Source of the DNA: Kalmanozyma brasiliensis GHG001
Lineage: Eukaryota; Basidiomycota; Ustilaginomycetes; Ustilaginales
Reading direction: 5' to 3'
Length of the DNA: 64,000 nt
NCBI RefSeq assembly: GCF_000497045.1
Contig: NW_015961970.1
Location: forward strand, 62,802-126,801
The position numbers and the translations under genes were made by a program. Shown here in pieces: positions 1-11,135 of the stretch (positions within the stretch are counted from its first letter, which is position 1; the number at the start of each line of letters is the position of its first letter). The notes beneath the pieces are model-generated. The model searched no databases. It had not been told where the DNA came from and saw only the letters and a program-made list of their open reading frames with translations.

Positions 1-563
1 GACACCCACGTTCGATAGTCGGTCACCTTCTCCTGCGGTCGAACGAAGCGATCCAGAATGGTGGCACCGTGAAAGTTGACAATCGAAACGCGTGCCAGGA
101 CGGATTCAGAGCCATTGACGCCTACACCCACCATCTCGCAGTCGATGGCGAGGTAGTTGCCGGGCTCCTTCTTGGCCGGATCCGCGTCGGCGGATACACC
201 ACCTAGAATGACACTCTTCTTGAGCTTGGCGTCCATGATCCCTTCCCACTGCCCACTGCGCGACATTTTGTCGGATGCACTTTGCCTGACGAGCTCCAGG
301 TCTTGTGGCGAAATATCCTCGGCGAACCATGGTAATGAGGTGGGAGCAGGGCTGGAGGACTTGCTGCCTCCCGACTCTTCGTTTTCGATGACTGCATGTG
401 TCTTTGTACGTTTCACCTTTGGTCGTGATGTGGACAGCTTCCGAGCGCCTTTTGCTGAAGACGAGGAAGAGGCAGAGGTGGATGCATCCGAGCCGAGCGT
501 CTTCTTGAGAGCTTTCCAGTTGCTCCCTGCCCCGCCTGTACTAGTGGAAGCTGCTCGCTTCAT
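1..563 (-). CDS. REX4: REX4-like RNA exonuclease, partial (C-terminus beyond window)
   Basis: The reverse strand opens at an ATG at 563-561 and reads without interruption to the window edge, giving the first 187 residues. Residues 1-80 are basic and Ser-rich (MKRAAS...), as in nuclear and nucleolar proteins. The DEDDh exonuclease domain begins near residue 137 with YLAIDCEMVGVG, which holds the first Asp and Glu metal ligands and is the signature of REX4/ISG20 family 3'-5' exonucleases; VLARVSIVN and ILDRFVRPQEKVTDYRTWV follow. In yeast Rex4 acts in pre-rRNA processing. The remaining catalytic Asp and His residues lie outside the window. It is divergent from the dehydrogenase at 1145. Family call is strong; the role is by homology. 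Confidence 0.88.
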   Translation of the reverse strand, partial: MKRAASTSTGGAGSNWKALKKTLGSDASTSASSSSSAKGARKLSTSRPKVKRTKTHAVIENEESGGSKSSSPAPTSLPWFAEDISPQDLELVRQSASDKMSRSGQWEGIMDAKLKKSVILGGVSADADPAKKEPGNYLAIDCEMVGVGVNGSESVLARVSIVNFHGATILDRFVRPQEKVTDYRTWV

Positions 564-1144
564 GCCGAAAGGCGTGAGCTCGGAGCCGTATGCGATACGC
601 GACTTGAATGTGGCTGTGAACGATGGAACTGCCAGTAGAGACCGTGAGGCAATCGGTGTACTTGATGCCGAGGATGCGGCAGGCCAGCTTAAGCTTAGGC
701 TGAAGAAAAAAGAACGAAGGATGATTGAAATGATGACACTGGCCTTGATTGACCAGGACTGAAGGAATAGAGAGGGTGTATGTGACCTTCACGCGGCGAG
801 GAGAACTAGCAGAGTGATGCTGATGGAGAGGTATGTTGTGGTGGTGGTGGCTGAACGGTGAAGGAGGAGGTCAAATTGTGGAGTCGTGCAAGAAGAAAAG
901 TTCAAACCTAAACCAAAAAATCGGCCTGCACGACACAGGACCCTGAAAGAGTCATGCTGACGTATTCCACACTGGAATCTGGCGCCTCTCGCGGCTTTAC
1001 GAGCCTTCGGGATCTTCTGAAAGACCGGTTGAGCACGGATAAGAATCACGACTAAGGTGCGGGGTAGCTTGCTTCCTGCTTGCTTGATCTCAAGCGACAT
1101 CACATCACATCATCATCGTCATCGCGAGTCTGACTGCAACAAAC
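564..1144. promoter_or_regulatory. Divergent intergenic region between REX4 and the dehydrogenase
   Basis: About 580 bp separate the two start codons. It contains a short GGT-repeat run near 837-850 and no ORF with recognisable coding character. It presumably holds both promoters; no clear TATA box was seen. Confidence 0.5.
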
Positions 1145-2296
1145 ATGAATGTAGCTCAACAGATCACACGTGTGACTGCTCGGTCGACACGAGCCAGCAA
1201 CCGCTCGTTCCTTCCATCTCGCAGTCACTTCCATTCGACTTCCTCGGCAGCTGCCAAACCAAAGGTCCTTCTTTTGGACCAGATCAAGCTGGCGACTCCA
1301 GAACTCAAACAGCTATCGAACATAGCAGATGTGGTCGAATCAAACGCAAAGTCACGGCAGGAGCTCATCGACAAGTTCAAGAGCGGAGGCGAATACGCAA
1401 AAGTCGTAGGCATCTACCGCCATTTCGGAGGGGCTCGCTCCATCAAGGTCACCGGCCGCTTCGATCAGGAGCTCGTCTCTCAGCTTCCAGATTCCCTGCG
1501 CTATATTGTGCACAACGGTGCAGGCTACGATCAGCTAGACGTACAGGCCCTCTCAGACAAAGGCATCCAAGCGTCCAACGTGCCCACGGCCGTAGACGAT
1601 GCCACCTCAGATGTTGCCCTCTACCTTCTTCTTGGCGCTCTCCGACGCTTTCCTCGGGCGAAGTCCCAGATGAATGAGGGCAAGTTCAACTCTGCCTTCT
1701 CTTTCTTGGACGCTAGGGACCCTCGAGGCAAGACGCTCGGCATCGTCGGTGCTGGTGGCATCGGTCGAGCATTTGCACACAAGGCCTCCCACGCTCTGGG
1801 TATGAAGATCGTCTATCACAATCGCAACCAGCTCGACTCAGACCTAGAATCGCAGGCAGCAAAGGGTGGTATGCAATACTTCAAAACGCTTGACGAGCTG
1901 CTCCAAATCTCCGACGTCGTCTCACTGCACTGTCCCTTCACACCGGCTACCAAGGGCCTCATCGGCAGAAAACAACTCGAAATCATGAAGAAGGACGCCA
2001 TCCTCATCAACACTGCAAGAGGACCCGTGATCAAAGAGGAGGAGCTGGCCGAGGCCTTGGAGCAAGGCGTCATCGCCGGCGCTGGTCTCGATGTTTTCGA
2101 AGCAGAGCCCAAAATTCACGACCGTCTCTTTGCCCTCAAAGACTCCAAGGTCGAACTGCTTCCTCACGTCGGAACTCTGACTTTGGAAACACAAACCGAG
2201 ATGGAAGCCGTGTGTTTGCGGAACCTCATCAAGGGCCTCGAGACCGGCAAGCTCGGCTTCACCGTGCCGGAGCAGAAGGGCGTTACTTTCAATTGA
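1145..2296 (+). CDS. D-isomer-specific 2-hydroxyacid dehydrogenase (glyoxylate/hydroxypyruvate reductase type)
   Basis: Uninterrupted 383-codon gene. It belongs to the NAD(P)-dependent D-2-hydroxyacid dehydrogenase family, which reduces 2-oxoacids such as glyoxylate or 2-oxoisocaproate. The Rossmann motif GIVGAGGIGRAF is near residue 200. The catalytic Arg is in NTARGPVI, the Glu in DVFEAEP, and the His in LPHVGTLTLET near the C-terminus. The first 35 residues (MNVAQQITRVTARSTRASNRS) are Arg/Ser-rich and free of acidic residues, suggesting a mitochondrial presequence; this is inference. The ATG at 1145 is the only one upstream of the conserved domain in this frame. Closest known type is yeast GOR1; exact substrate cannot be told from sequence. 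Confidence 0.9.
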   Translation: MNVAQQITRVTARSTRASNRSFLPSRSHFHSTSSAAAKPKVLLLDQIKLATPELKQLSNIADVVESNAKSRQELIDKFKSGGEYAKVVGIYRHFGGARSIKVTGRFDQELVSQLPDSLRYIVHNGAGYDQLDVQALSDKGIQASNVPTAVDDATSDVALYLLLGALRRFPRAKSQMNEGKFNSAFSFLDARDPRGKTLGIVGAGGIGRAFAHKASHALGMKIVYHNRNQLDSDLESQAAKGGMQYFKTLDELLQISDVVSLHCPFTPATKGLIGRKQLEIMKKDAILINTARGPVIKEEELAEALEQGVIAGAGLDVFEAEPKIHDRLFALKDSKVELLPHVGTLTLETQTEMEAVCLRNLIKGLETGKLGFTVPEQKGVTFN

Positions 2297-2605
2297 GGTT
2301 CGGTTTTGGCACCCGGCCTGTATCGTTCAACTAGTAGATGCAATTGCAATCAAATTTGGCAGCAACCAGTGGCGTAGCAACATGAGGATTGCCACCCTGT
2401 CGTGCAATGATTCGGACAGCACAGCGCCCCGCCGTTGCAGCAGAACGCCGTCGCCACGCTCCGTTTGCGGCGGGTCGCTGCAAGAGACGAGGCAATTGTC
2501 AACGGAGTCTGGCAGGCTTGCCGACTCCACCGAAGTCAAACACTGTTCCTGTCTATTCCTGTCCTCAAGACCAACAACACTACCATCAAGAGTCATTTGC
2601 TCAGA
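2297..2605. other. Intergenic: dehydrogenase 3' end and promoter of the secreted-protein gene
   Basis: About 310 bp. Open frames cross it, but none shows family similarity. The true start of the next gene is taken at 2606, where a signal peptide begins. Confidence 0.4.
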
Positions 2606-3640
2606 ATGCTGTCTCGTCTTGTGCTGTTCGGCATCTACCTGCTTGCAAGCTGTTTGGTCCATGCTGTTCCCATGGATCAGCATGGAGCAGACGGTGATAG
2701 GCAGCGGAGCATCCCTGGCTGGTCTCTGAATCCTGCCTCGGCCGTTCAGAGTAGCAATTCTCCTCCTTCTGATCGGCAATGGTCCTCATCCCAGTGGCAC
2801 CAGCCATCTTGGAGCAACCCTTCCCTCTCGCAGCCCCCTGTCACTGATGACTTCTCCTCTTCAACCGGTCGTCAGCTCGATGAACATGATTTCCATCTCT
2901 TGGACGCTATCCTCAATGACCTCGACACTCCCCAGGTGACGCCGAATGATTCTGAGGAGGAGTTCGTCAGCTCGTTGATGAACGACCCTGACCACGATCA
3001 AAGTGCAAGCTTCAACAGTGAATTGGGGACCCAGCATGACCTTCCCTCTTCATCGACAGCTTCAATCGGAGACGTACAGGCTGGAAACCGTCACAGCGGT
3101 TGGACGCCGCAACGTCCGCCGAGCATTATGTCACGGGAGCCCGAATCTTTCTCGAGCTTCCGCGATCTCAGGCCGGTTGGCTCTTCAGAACGCTCTCTTC
3201 GCCTCATACACGATCACGACGAGGTTCTCCGCCATCGAATCAATTCTGAGCTTTAAGCGGGCAAAATGCGGTGGGCATTGCCTCAAGAGATGGCCGCCCT
3301 CACGCGCAACCACTACCGCAACAGGTGGCCGGTCAAGCACATGCATCGTCAACTTCCTTTCGTCTCTGCCTTCGTCCATGACGGCTCCTCGATACCTGTG
3401 CTTATGACAGCGCACTGGCCGGTTCACTCCACTCAAATCGGGCCCCACAAAGTTCTGCGAGGTGAGACTTTCCAAGGTAAACCTCACTACTTCTTTTGGA
3501 GTGTATATGATACGCCTTCCCTCCGAGTAGTCTACAGCTACGGCGCGGGGCGGCTCGAACGAGCTGACTACAAGGCGGTAGATGATCACCTCAAGCCTCT
3601 GCTCGAAGCTGCCGACAGAATGGCTCTGCCACACGTCTAG
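2606..3640 (+). CDS. Secreted smut-type protein, split by an in-frame TAA at 3254-3256
   Basis: The ATG at 2606 opens a classical signal peptide (MLSRLVLFGIYLLASCLVHA, cleavage after about residue 20). A Ser/Asp-rich disordered stretch follows to residue 216, where the frame meets TAA (3254-3256). The same frame reopens at once (AGKMRWALPQ...) and runs to a stop at 3638-3640, coding for a globular-looking segment with HYFFWSVYDTPSLRVVYSYG. Secreted signal, disordered N-terminus and small C-terminal domain are the layout of many smut effectors, but I recognise no named family. The stop could be removed by an in-frame intron with a weak donor (3176-3256, 81 nt, or 3074-3256, 183 nt, both ending TTTAAG), or the gene is broken, or there is a sequence error. 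Confidence 0.5.
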
Positions 3641-4265
3641 GCCCTCGCCTGCAGAGCTCGTGTCTGGGGTGAAGCGAAGCAATGCTGATGATGAACAGCA
3701 GAAGTTGCGCGAGCAACTCCCTTGCCTCTTGCCGACCTCGCTCCGTCAATTCCTTTCTGCCCAACAGCGCAATCAAATTCATAATTGACATGTTGCAATC
3801 TTTGGGTACTTTGCGTTTGCGGGTACGAGCCTGATCCTGTTCTGCATCTAGCGTCTTGCTTACGATCTAGATGTTGTCCACCGGAGCCTACCTGAGCCAG
3901 AGCGAATCGGTTGGGATGCAGCGGATGCTTGTTCAGTGTTTGCAGCTGCGCGGCGATGCCCGCGAACTGCGTCTCGAAAGCCAAACGTTTTGAACGGAAC
4001 GGCCTGCAGCTTGAGGATTGCATACCCTCAGAAGCTGTCTCCTTTCTCAACTGGCTCGTTCGCGTACCCACACTTCCTGAATCGCAAATGCATCAGCCGA
4101 ACTCGCTTGAGGACAGCGCGGAAGACACCGAGGCTGTCTGCCAGAACGTAAGCACAGTCAAGGGGCGCCAATCTTCGTACTTCAATGACTAACGCGATCC
4201 TCATAAGCGCTCGAGGCAGGACCCGTACTTTCCGCTCTATCTTCTCCTCGATCAAAGACCTCGCC
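3641..4265. other. Intergenic, upstream of the GH55 gene
   Basis: About 620 bp. Short open frames exist on both strands but none has a recognisable domain, signal peptide or splice-linked continuation. It presumably holds the promoter of the glucanase gene. Confidence 0.4.
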
Positions 4266-7200
4266 ATGCTTCTTCTCCGTCACATACCTGCTGCGCACAA
4301 CGGAAAGAAGGGCGAAAGGGCTCTTCGAAGCCTCCTGTTGGCCTTCGCCGTCTTGAGCGTTGTTGCTTGCGATGTCCTCGCCAGTCAGCACAACGCTGTG
4401 CGATTCCATCATGATCGACTAGGACGCGATCTAGCAATAATCCACCGAGCAGTGCTGCAGTCCTTTGACGCCGCTCCATCAAGTCCCGGTGCCGGCTTCG
4501 ACATGAAAGAGTCCATCGAGAGCTTCAGCCCTCCACTTCAAGAAGCGCCAAAAACGCTCAGCATTCCAGATGCGCAACTTGACACCGATTCACCGTCATT
4601 CGGCGGGCAGCGAGAACCGGCTTTGGCTCAACACGCTTCTCCAAGCGACCTCCAAGTCGTGGGCAACGGTCTCACTGGACTCGCAGAGGCTGGCAAGAGC
4701 CTCCTCGACGGCATCGCGCACGTCCTTCAACAGAGTCAAAGCGCCTGGGCCAATCGCGAAAACGCAGCAAACCTAACGCGACGGCTCCAAGAGTCTCTTT
4801 CCTCTGGCTTTGGCGGCCAGCTACTCGCTCAGCCTTTCTCACTGAGCGCTAATACGACTATGCAGCCGGAAACCTCTGCAGATGCGATTCGGGCTAGAGC
4901 GGCCTCGTCTCAGGATGCCTGGTGGTTCGAGCTTATTGATCACAACGGGAACGCAACGTTCAATCCGGACCCCAAATCGTATCGTGTCTTCCGCAATGTC
5001 AAAGACTTCGGAGCCAAGGGCGAGTAAGTAACAGTTGCCGTTGCTCTTTGTTGAGGTCGCCCATGGAGGATCATCATGCTGACCCGCACGTTTGACTTGC
5101 ACGAATCTTTCAGCGGTGTCACCGATGACACAAAGGCAATCAACCAGGCCATCAGCCAAGGCAATCGATGCGGCCAAGGCTGTGCGAGCTCGACGGTGTC
5201 TCCAGCTGTGGTCTACTTTCCACCCGGCACATATCTTGTTTCGTCTCCCATCATCTCGTACTACTACACACAGCTAGTTGGCAGCGCCACAGACAGACCC
5301 ACTTTGCTGGCCGCCCCTAACTTCCAAGGTATCGCCGTGATCGATGAGGACCCTTACACTTCCGACGGCTCCAACTGGTACATCAACCAGAACAACTTCT
5401 TCCGTGCCGTCTTCAACTTCGAGATCGACCTCACACAGATGCCGCCTTCTTCGGGCACCGGCGTTCATCACCAGGTGAGCCAGGCGACCGGCCTCTTCAA
5501 CATCCACTTTGAAATGCGGCAGGACGCCGGCAATGCTCAGCAGGGCATCTTCATGGAGAATGGCAGCGGTGGCTTCATGACCGACCTCTCCTTCCGCGGC
5601 GGCAGGTACGGCGCTTACCTCGGCAATCAGCAATTCACTTTCCGCAACAGCTCTTTCGAGAATTGCCAAACTGCCGTCACGCAAGCCTGGAGCTGGGGTT
5701 GGTCGTATCACGACATCAAGGTCAAGAACTGCTCGCTAGGCCTCGAGATGCGTTCCAGCCCGAACCCGCAATCCGGCACTCAAGGAGCCGCCTCCATCTT
5801 GGCCTATGATTGGAGCTTGAGCAATGTCGTTACCGCGTTCCATATCCTCACTCCTGACTCGGGGACCCTAATCTTGGACAACATCGCGATCAAGAACGTC
5901 CGTGCTGCTGTCACAACCGGTCAAGGTGTGACCTTGCTGGACGGGTGTGATGAACCCTCGGTGATCGAAAGCTGGGTGCAAGGCTTCGCAGCAGAAGGTC
6001 GCAAATCACTCCAGCAGGCACAGAGCGGCTCAGATCTGGAGATATACAGACCGGCAAGCCTGGTCGCATCGAACAAGCCTTCGCAACCGTGGTTCAGCCG
6101 CAGTCGACCTCAGTACAAATGGGCGAGCGTTTCCGACTTCGTCAACGTCAAAGAACTTGGCTGCGCTGGAGACGGAGTCACCGATGATTCGGCATCCCTC
6201 CAGGAGATTCTGGACGACGCAAGCGCTAGCGGCAAAATCGTCTACGTTCCCCACGGCACGTATTACCTCGAGTCGACGGTAACCTTCCCACCTGGAACCA
6301 GAATTGTGGGACAAGTCTGGCCAGTCTTGATGGGAGGCGGTGCGCTTTACCAGAATGCAAGTGATCCTCAGCCGGTCGTGCGGATCGGTCAGCGAGGAGA
6401 TTCTGGCGTCATGGAGATCTCCGACATCATATTTTCAACCAGAGGCCCGGCTCCTGGTGCCATCGTAGTCGAGTGGAACATTCGCGAGCAGGAAGGCATG
6501 CAAGGCTCTGCTGCCATCTGGGACAGTCATATCCGACTTGGTGGGTTCGCAGGCACCCATCTCGAGGCGGACAAATGCGCTCGAGAATTGCCGCTGAAGG
6601 AGGGCTGTCGCGCCAGCTTCCTCGGTCTCCATCTGACCACGGACTCGAGCGCCTACATCGAAAACGTGTGGGTCTGGACAGCAGACCACGATCTCGATTA
6701 CGGCAATCGCGCCCAAGTCAACATCCTCTCTGGTCGCGGCATACTCATCGAATCGTGCGAGGGCCCCGTATGGATGTACGGCGGCGCTTCGGAGCATGCC
6801 ATCCTCTACCAGTACAACATTGTTGGAGCGAGCAACATCTTCATCTCTCTCGCTCAGACCGAGACAGCCTACTTTCAAGGCGCGGGTCGAGCTGTCGCCA
6901 GTGCGCTCGAGCCGCTGTCCCTCGAGAAGTATCGCGATCCCAATCTGGATGCTTCGTCCAAAGACTCGCCGACGTCGCCCTTCCAGAACTGCGCCGACCC
7001 GTATGAAAATCGTGGTCTTGGCATGCGCATCGCCGACAGCACCAACGTCTTCGTCTATGGTGCGGGTCTCTACTCGTTCTTCGACAACTACGATCAGAGT
7101 CGTGTCACAGCTCGGCGCTCACAAAAGAGGATCCTGTGGCTCGAGGACCTGGATGACGATGCCAATGTGTGGGTGCTCAATCTCAACACGGTCGGCGTTG

Positions 7201-7298
7201 ATAAGATGGTCACTGTCGACGATGAGGACGTCGTCGACGAGGGCGTCCTCCGTAACGGGTTTGGCAACACGCTGGCGGTGTGGTCTTCTCAGCTCTAG
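4266..7298 (+). CDS. Secreted exo-beta-1,3-glucanase, glycoside hydrolase family 55
   Basis: Two exons, 4266-5023 and 5114-7298, joined across a 90-nt intron (GTAAGT...TTTCAG) that restores AKGDGVTDDTKAINQA; 980 residues. GH55 enzymes cleave glucose from 1,3-beta-glucan in fungal and plant-associated walls. Residues 1-38 form a signal peptide after a short basic lead (SLLLAFAVLSVVACDVLA). Two parallel beta-helix (pectate-lyase-3 type) modules start near residues 245 (FGAKGDGVTDDT) and 620 (LGCAGDGVTDDS), the expected twin-helix layout. The late segment with QTETAYFQ is conserved in the family. Unusual is about 200 residues of low-complexity sequence between signal peptide and first module. 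The ATG at 4266 was preferred to 4185 because it places the hydrophobic core near the N-terminus. Role may be wall remodelling or host glucan digestion. Confidence 0.9.
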
Positions 7299-9042
7299 TG
7301 TCGGCGGCAGGATCACTTTACACTGTCGCTCATCATCACCATGTCATCGTTCCAATTGAACGTCTTCCCGACTGCTGCCCTTGCTCTGTCTGATGTCACC
7401 ACGTGTTGAGCTGTCTTGGCGCGATAAGGACAGGCTTCATGTCGAGCCCAAGGTCTAGCCCTCGCTGGAGCGCCGTATGCTACCTTCGCTTTGTGAACGA
7501 CCTCAAAACCGGTCCATCGACGCTTTCTGATCCAGCGTGGTGGCTCCCACCTCGATCACTTGAAGCTTGAGAGCGATCAGCGTCGACGCATCGTCGCATG
7601 CACCAAGGTCATTTCGAAAGCTCAAAAGAAACGATTTCTGAACGACAAATCGCATCGGACAATCATCAGCGCAGCTTTTTGTCAGCTACAAGGGCGCAAG
7701 GTAAAAACTGTGTGAAACGTCTAAATGCTAATGTGATTGACGTTGAAAATAGATTCGAAACAGCTTTTGCAATTTAGAAACAAACAAAAAGCGTTTTTGC
7801 GCCTAAAAGAATACGAATGACTGACTCGCCTGGTACCACACTTGCCGAAATCAGTAAGTGACCGCGATACGCGTACGCCTGCTCTCTGCTGCTTGTAAAA
7901 TACCCAGGTACTGCAAAATATCGAGCAGGAACGCGCTCGTAGCGTCGTTGCGATCTGACCCGCAAATGGGCCGCCATGTGTAATCATTGGCAAAGCCATA
8001 GTCCACAGAATTTGCATCAATTGACGCAATTTCCAGTCTGATGAATGAAAATTGGGGACGAAACAGCCCGCATAAGTTGTTTAGGTGTGTTTTTTTTTTG
8101 AAAATTTATTGTGTCGTCTCAATGGCTAGACGTTTCGTGTTCGGACATTTACAACACCGTGGGTTGCGGTCTAGCATGCAAAATACTAATGACGGCAATA
8201 AAGACGCTAAACAAAGCCGAATTGGTCGATCCGAGAGGTGTCGAATCGACGATGCTCGAGACGTTGGACCCAAGCCAAACATGATCGAAGCGCCCCAGAC
8301 TTTAGGGCGGGCCCCAGAGTTTAAGGGCGGGCCATTGACGATGAGTCCTGTACATGCCATCATACCTGCGTTCAGAAGATGCCCGTATAGGTCGGCGCTT
8401 ATGTGGTGAAAGCAAGACTGGATCTCGAGATGAAACGGGGGTGTTCGCTCGAAGAGGCTCCCGTCATCGAGAGAGCTACCTTTCTGAACAGGTGAAGACC
8501 GGGCATGGAGAGGGAAGGACCAAGCCGCACGCGGAACTCATGGAGCGAGAGTGTTCTCGGATCCTGAAAATGCCACGCGCGCCCTCATGCTGTGGAGCCG
8601 TCCCGATCATACGACCTGAGTCCACGCGATCTCATACGCCAAGACACCGGACGAAAGGACGCAGACCGAAGAGCCGGGTCACAGCGAGCGAGTCTTAGCG
8701 TGCGAAGTCGAGATCCGGGAAGCAGGAACCCGCTCTGACCTCAGTGCAAAACACCGGACGCGAAAGAAGAAGGATGCACGTCACATGTCGGCGACCTCCA
8801 CGTCGGAATCGCGCTTTGAAAATGAAGTCAGTGCACAGTCAGCCTGCTTTGGAATGAAGGGCGGGGGATCTTAGGTTCTGCCTCATCGCCGAAGCTCGTC
8901 TCTCTTCCTGACCACACTCACGCACACACACCATCACGACGCCGAGTCTTTGCTGATCTCTCGTCAGCTTCATCCATCGGAACCGCCTTGCAACGAAGGA
9001 AGGGCATCGCACCGCAGCCGAATCGCAATCGTAGCACGGACC
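7299..9042. other. Gene-free stretch with an AT-rich island
   Basis: About 1.7 kb between the glucanase and the phosphatase. The part from about 7620 to 8180 is visibly richer in A/T (long A and T runs, e.g. T9 near 8091-8099) than flanking DNA. ORFs are short and without family features. The last few hundred bases before 9043 should hold the phosphatase promoter and leader. Confidence 0.5.
8293..8332 (+). repeat. Two-copy tandem repeat of about 20 bp
   Basis: CCCCAGACTTTAGGGCGGG is followed at once by CCCCAGAGTTTAAGGGCGGG; the copies differ by one substitution and one inserted base. It lies in non-coding DNA downstream of the AT-rich island. No function can be assigned. Confidence 0.7.
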
Positions 9043-10596
9043 ATGGCTGCTCGCGAGAAGTGAGTGTTCTCCTTTGCAGCTCTTCCAATATGCTCGTCCC
9101 TGACACAGCTTCTGACTCCCTTGCTTCGCAACACATCCATCAGAAGATCAGCTGATGCTGAGTCCGTCCCGGTCACCGTTGCGGATGGCATCCACACTCA
9201 TGGCGTAAATATACAGGCTCGTCCGACCACGGTTCAGCTCGGGACAACAACGCTGACGAAGAAGCGATCACAATTCGCTGCTGTCTCCTTCTCGCCATCC
9301 AGGTCTTGAACCAACATCCAAAACTGTCTTCGACGAGCGGAACTGATTCGTCCGCCAAGAGCGCCAGCAATGGATCGAGCTCCGACCTCGCCTTCCGAGT
9401 TGGCATCTCGGAAGATTCGAATAAGAAATGGCGACGAGCGATGGAAGACGCACACGCTTTCATCTACGATTTTGGTGATGTTCACGGGCAAGGCTTCTTC
9501 GGCATCTTTGACGGGCACGCAGGCAAAGACGCTGCCGAATGGTGCGGCCAAAACTTCCATCAGGTAAGATAGATACATGGTCACTCACCCTTGGACAGAT
9601 TCTGATCGGAGTTGCATCGGCGTTGCACCGCATTGAACAGTACCTTCTCAAGACGCTCGATAAGAATGAAGGCAAACCCGTCCCAGACATTCTCAACATC
9701 ACATTTCACAGTGTCGACAGGGAGCTTGCGAACCTCGCAAGTCAGAAAGGCTCCTCCAGCGGGTGCACCGCAGCGGTAGCATTCCTGCGACTGGAGGACG
9801 ATTCGGGGCAAGCCCTGAAGCCCGGCGAGGAGGACAGGGAAGGATCGACTAAGGACGCAGACGGAGTAGCGACAGCTGGAGAGCAATCAACCGAGCGCGG
9901 CTCTGGCGATGGCATCTGGGGCAAGCTATCAAAACGCTTCGACTCGTCTGACTCCAAGAGCAAGGGCAAGCAGTCGTCATCCCCCAGAAGGGTCCTTTAC
10001 ACAGCCAACGTCGGAGATGCAAGAGCGGTGCTTTGGTAGGTAGACACAGCGAACCCGGTCCGAGTGAATCGGTAGGGCAAACCCACTGACACTCGATCAT
10101 TTGCGTCCTGCCACACTTCGATCTGTGTGACAGTCGCGGAGGCAAGGCCGTGCGACTCACGTACGACCACAAAGGCTCCGATGCACAGGAGGCGAAGCGA
10201 ATCACGGACGCTGGCGGCTTCGTCATGAACGCCCGAGTTAACGGCGTGCTTGCAGTCACACGATCGCTCGGCGACTCGGCGATGAAGGAATTTGTGGTCG
10301 GCTCGCCATACACCACCGAGACTGTACTCAGCAGCGAAGACAGCTTCCTCATCATCGCCTGCGACGGAGTAAGTATCGACAAGCCGAAGACTGTCACATG
10401 CGCTCAAGCTGACCCTAGCTCTCCTCCTTCCCATCCGACACAGCTCTGGGACGTGATCGAGGACCAAGAAGCCGTCAATCTGATCCGCGACGAGCAAGAC
10501 CCACAAGCTGCCTCGCAGAAACTACTGGAGCACGCGCTCAACGAGTTCAGCACGGACAACACTTCTGTCATGGTAGTCCGCTTCTCATCATCGTGA
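9043..10596 (+). CDS. Protein phosphatase 2C (PTC1-like), six exons
   Basis: Exons 9043-9059, 9144-9204, 9303-9563, 9641-10035, 10134-10368 and 10444-10596 give 373 residues in one frame; the introns (75-98 nt) have GTGAGT, GTAAAT, GTAAGA, GTAGGT and GTAAGT donors. PP2C enzymes are Mg/Mn-dependent Ser/Thr phosphatases; the PTC1 group dampens stress MAP-kinase signalling. Motifs in order: [23 protein letters not shown] (metal-binding Asp), [58 protein letters not shown] (joined across the last intron), [10 protein letters not shown]. An acidic/Ser-rich insert of about 60 residues separates SGCTA from NVGDARA. The third intron could end at 9598 instead of 9640, which would insert 14 residues; the 77-nt form matches usual intron size. 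Confidence 0.88.
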
Positions 10597-11135
10597 TGAA
10601 CCGGCTGTTTCCCCAATTTCATTCCATGCCCGAGCAATCGCCTCGCCGTTCGCAAAGTGAGAGCAGCATGTGTACAGATTTCGTCTCGAAGACTCGTCCG
10701 TTGCTCTGGAAACTGTAGCTTCAGCCTGCTGTGTTCTCTCAGACGCCAGCGCGACGGCACAAAGGGATCGAGTCTTGCGACACCTGATTCAGAGGGGCAC
10801 AACAACCGGCAGTTTCACATCTCGGACACGGCAGAAAGTTTCCAGAAAGAATCGCTGATCGTGGACATTGGGAAGGAGAACAAAAATACATGAACAGGTC
10901 AACGCAAAGCACGCAGCCTTCGAGACGCAACATGAACGTGAGTCTATGCGCGCGCTGAAGCTGGTGAATACGAGTGAGCGTGTGGAGTTGGACCGCGAAC
11001 GAAGGTGCGACACCGGTATTCAGGGCGCTTGGAAGTCGACTACAACATTACAGAGGGACAGGAGACCGTGGTATATGAATCGCCATTCGGCTCGTCGAGT
11101 CGGGTGGGCTGGGGGACGGTACAGCGATTGGCCGA
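10597..11135. other. Intergenic between convergent phosphatase and HMG genes
   Basis: About 540 bp between two stop codons facing each other, so it holds two 3' UTRs and terminators. No gene is seen. Confidence 0.5.

Noticed and set aside
3637..4071. Minus-strand frame of 144 codons opposite the end of the secreted-protein gene
   Set aside because: Composition is typical of a shadow frame; no domain, no signal peptide, no splice context.
8301..8327. TTAGGG-like units as an internal telomere repeat
   Set aside because: Only one exact TTAGGG occurs, inside a two-copy 20-bp repeat; no array.
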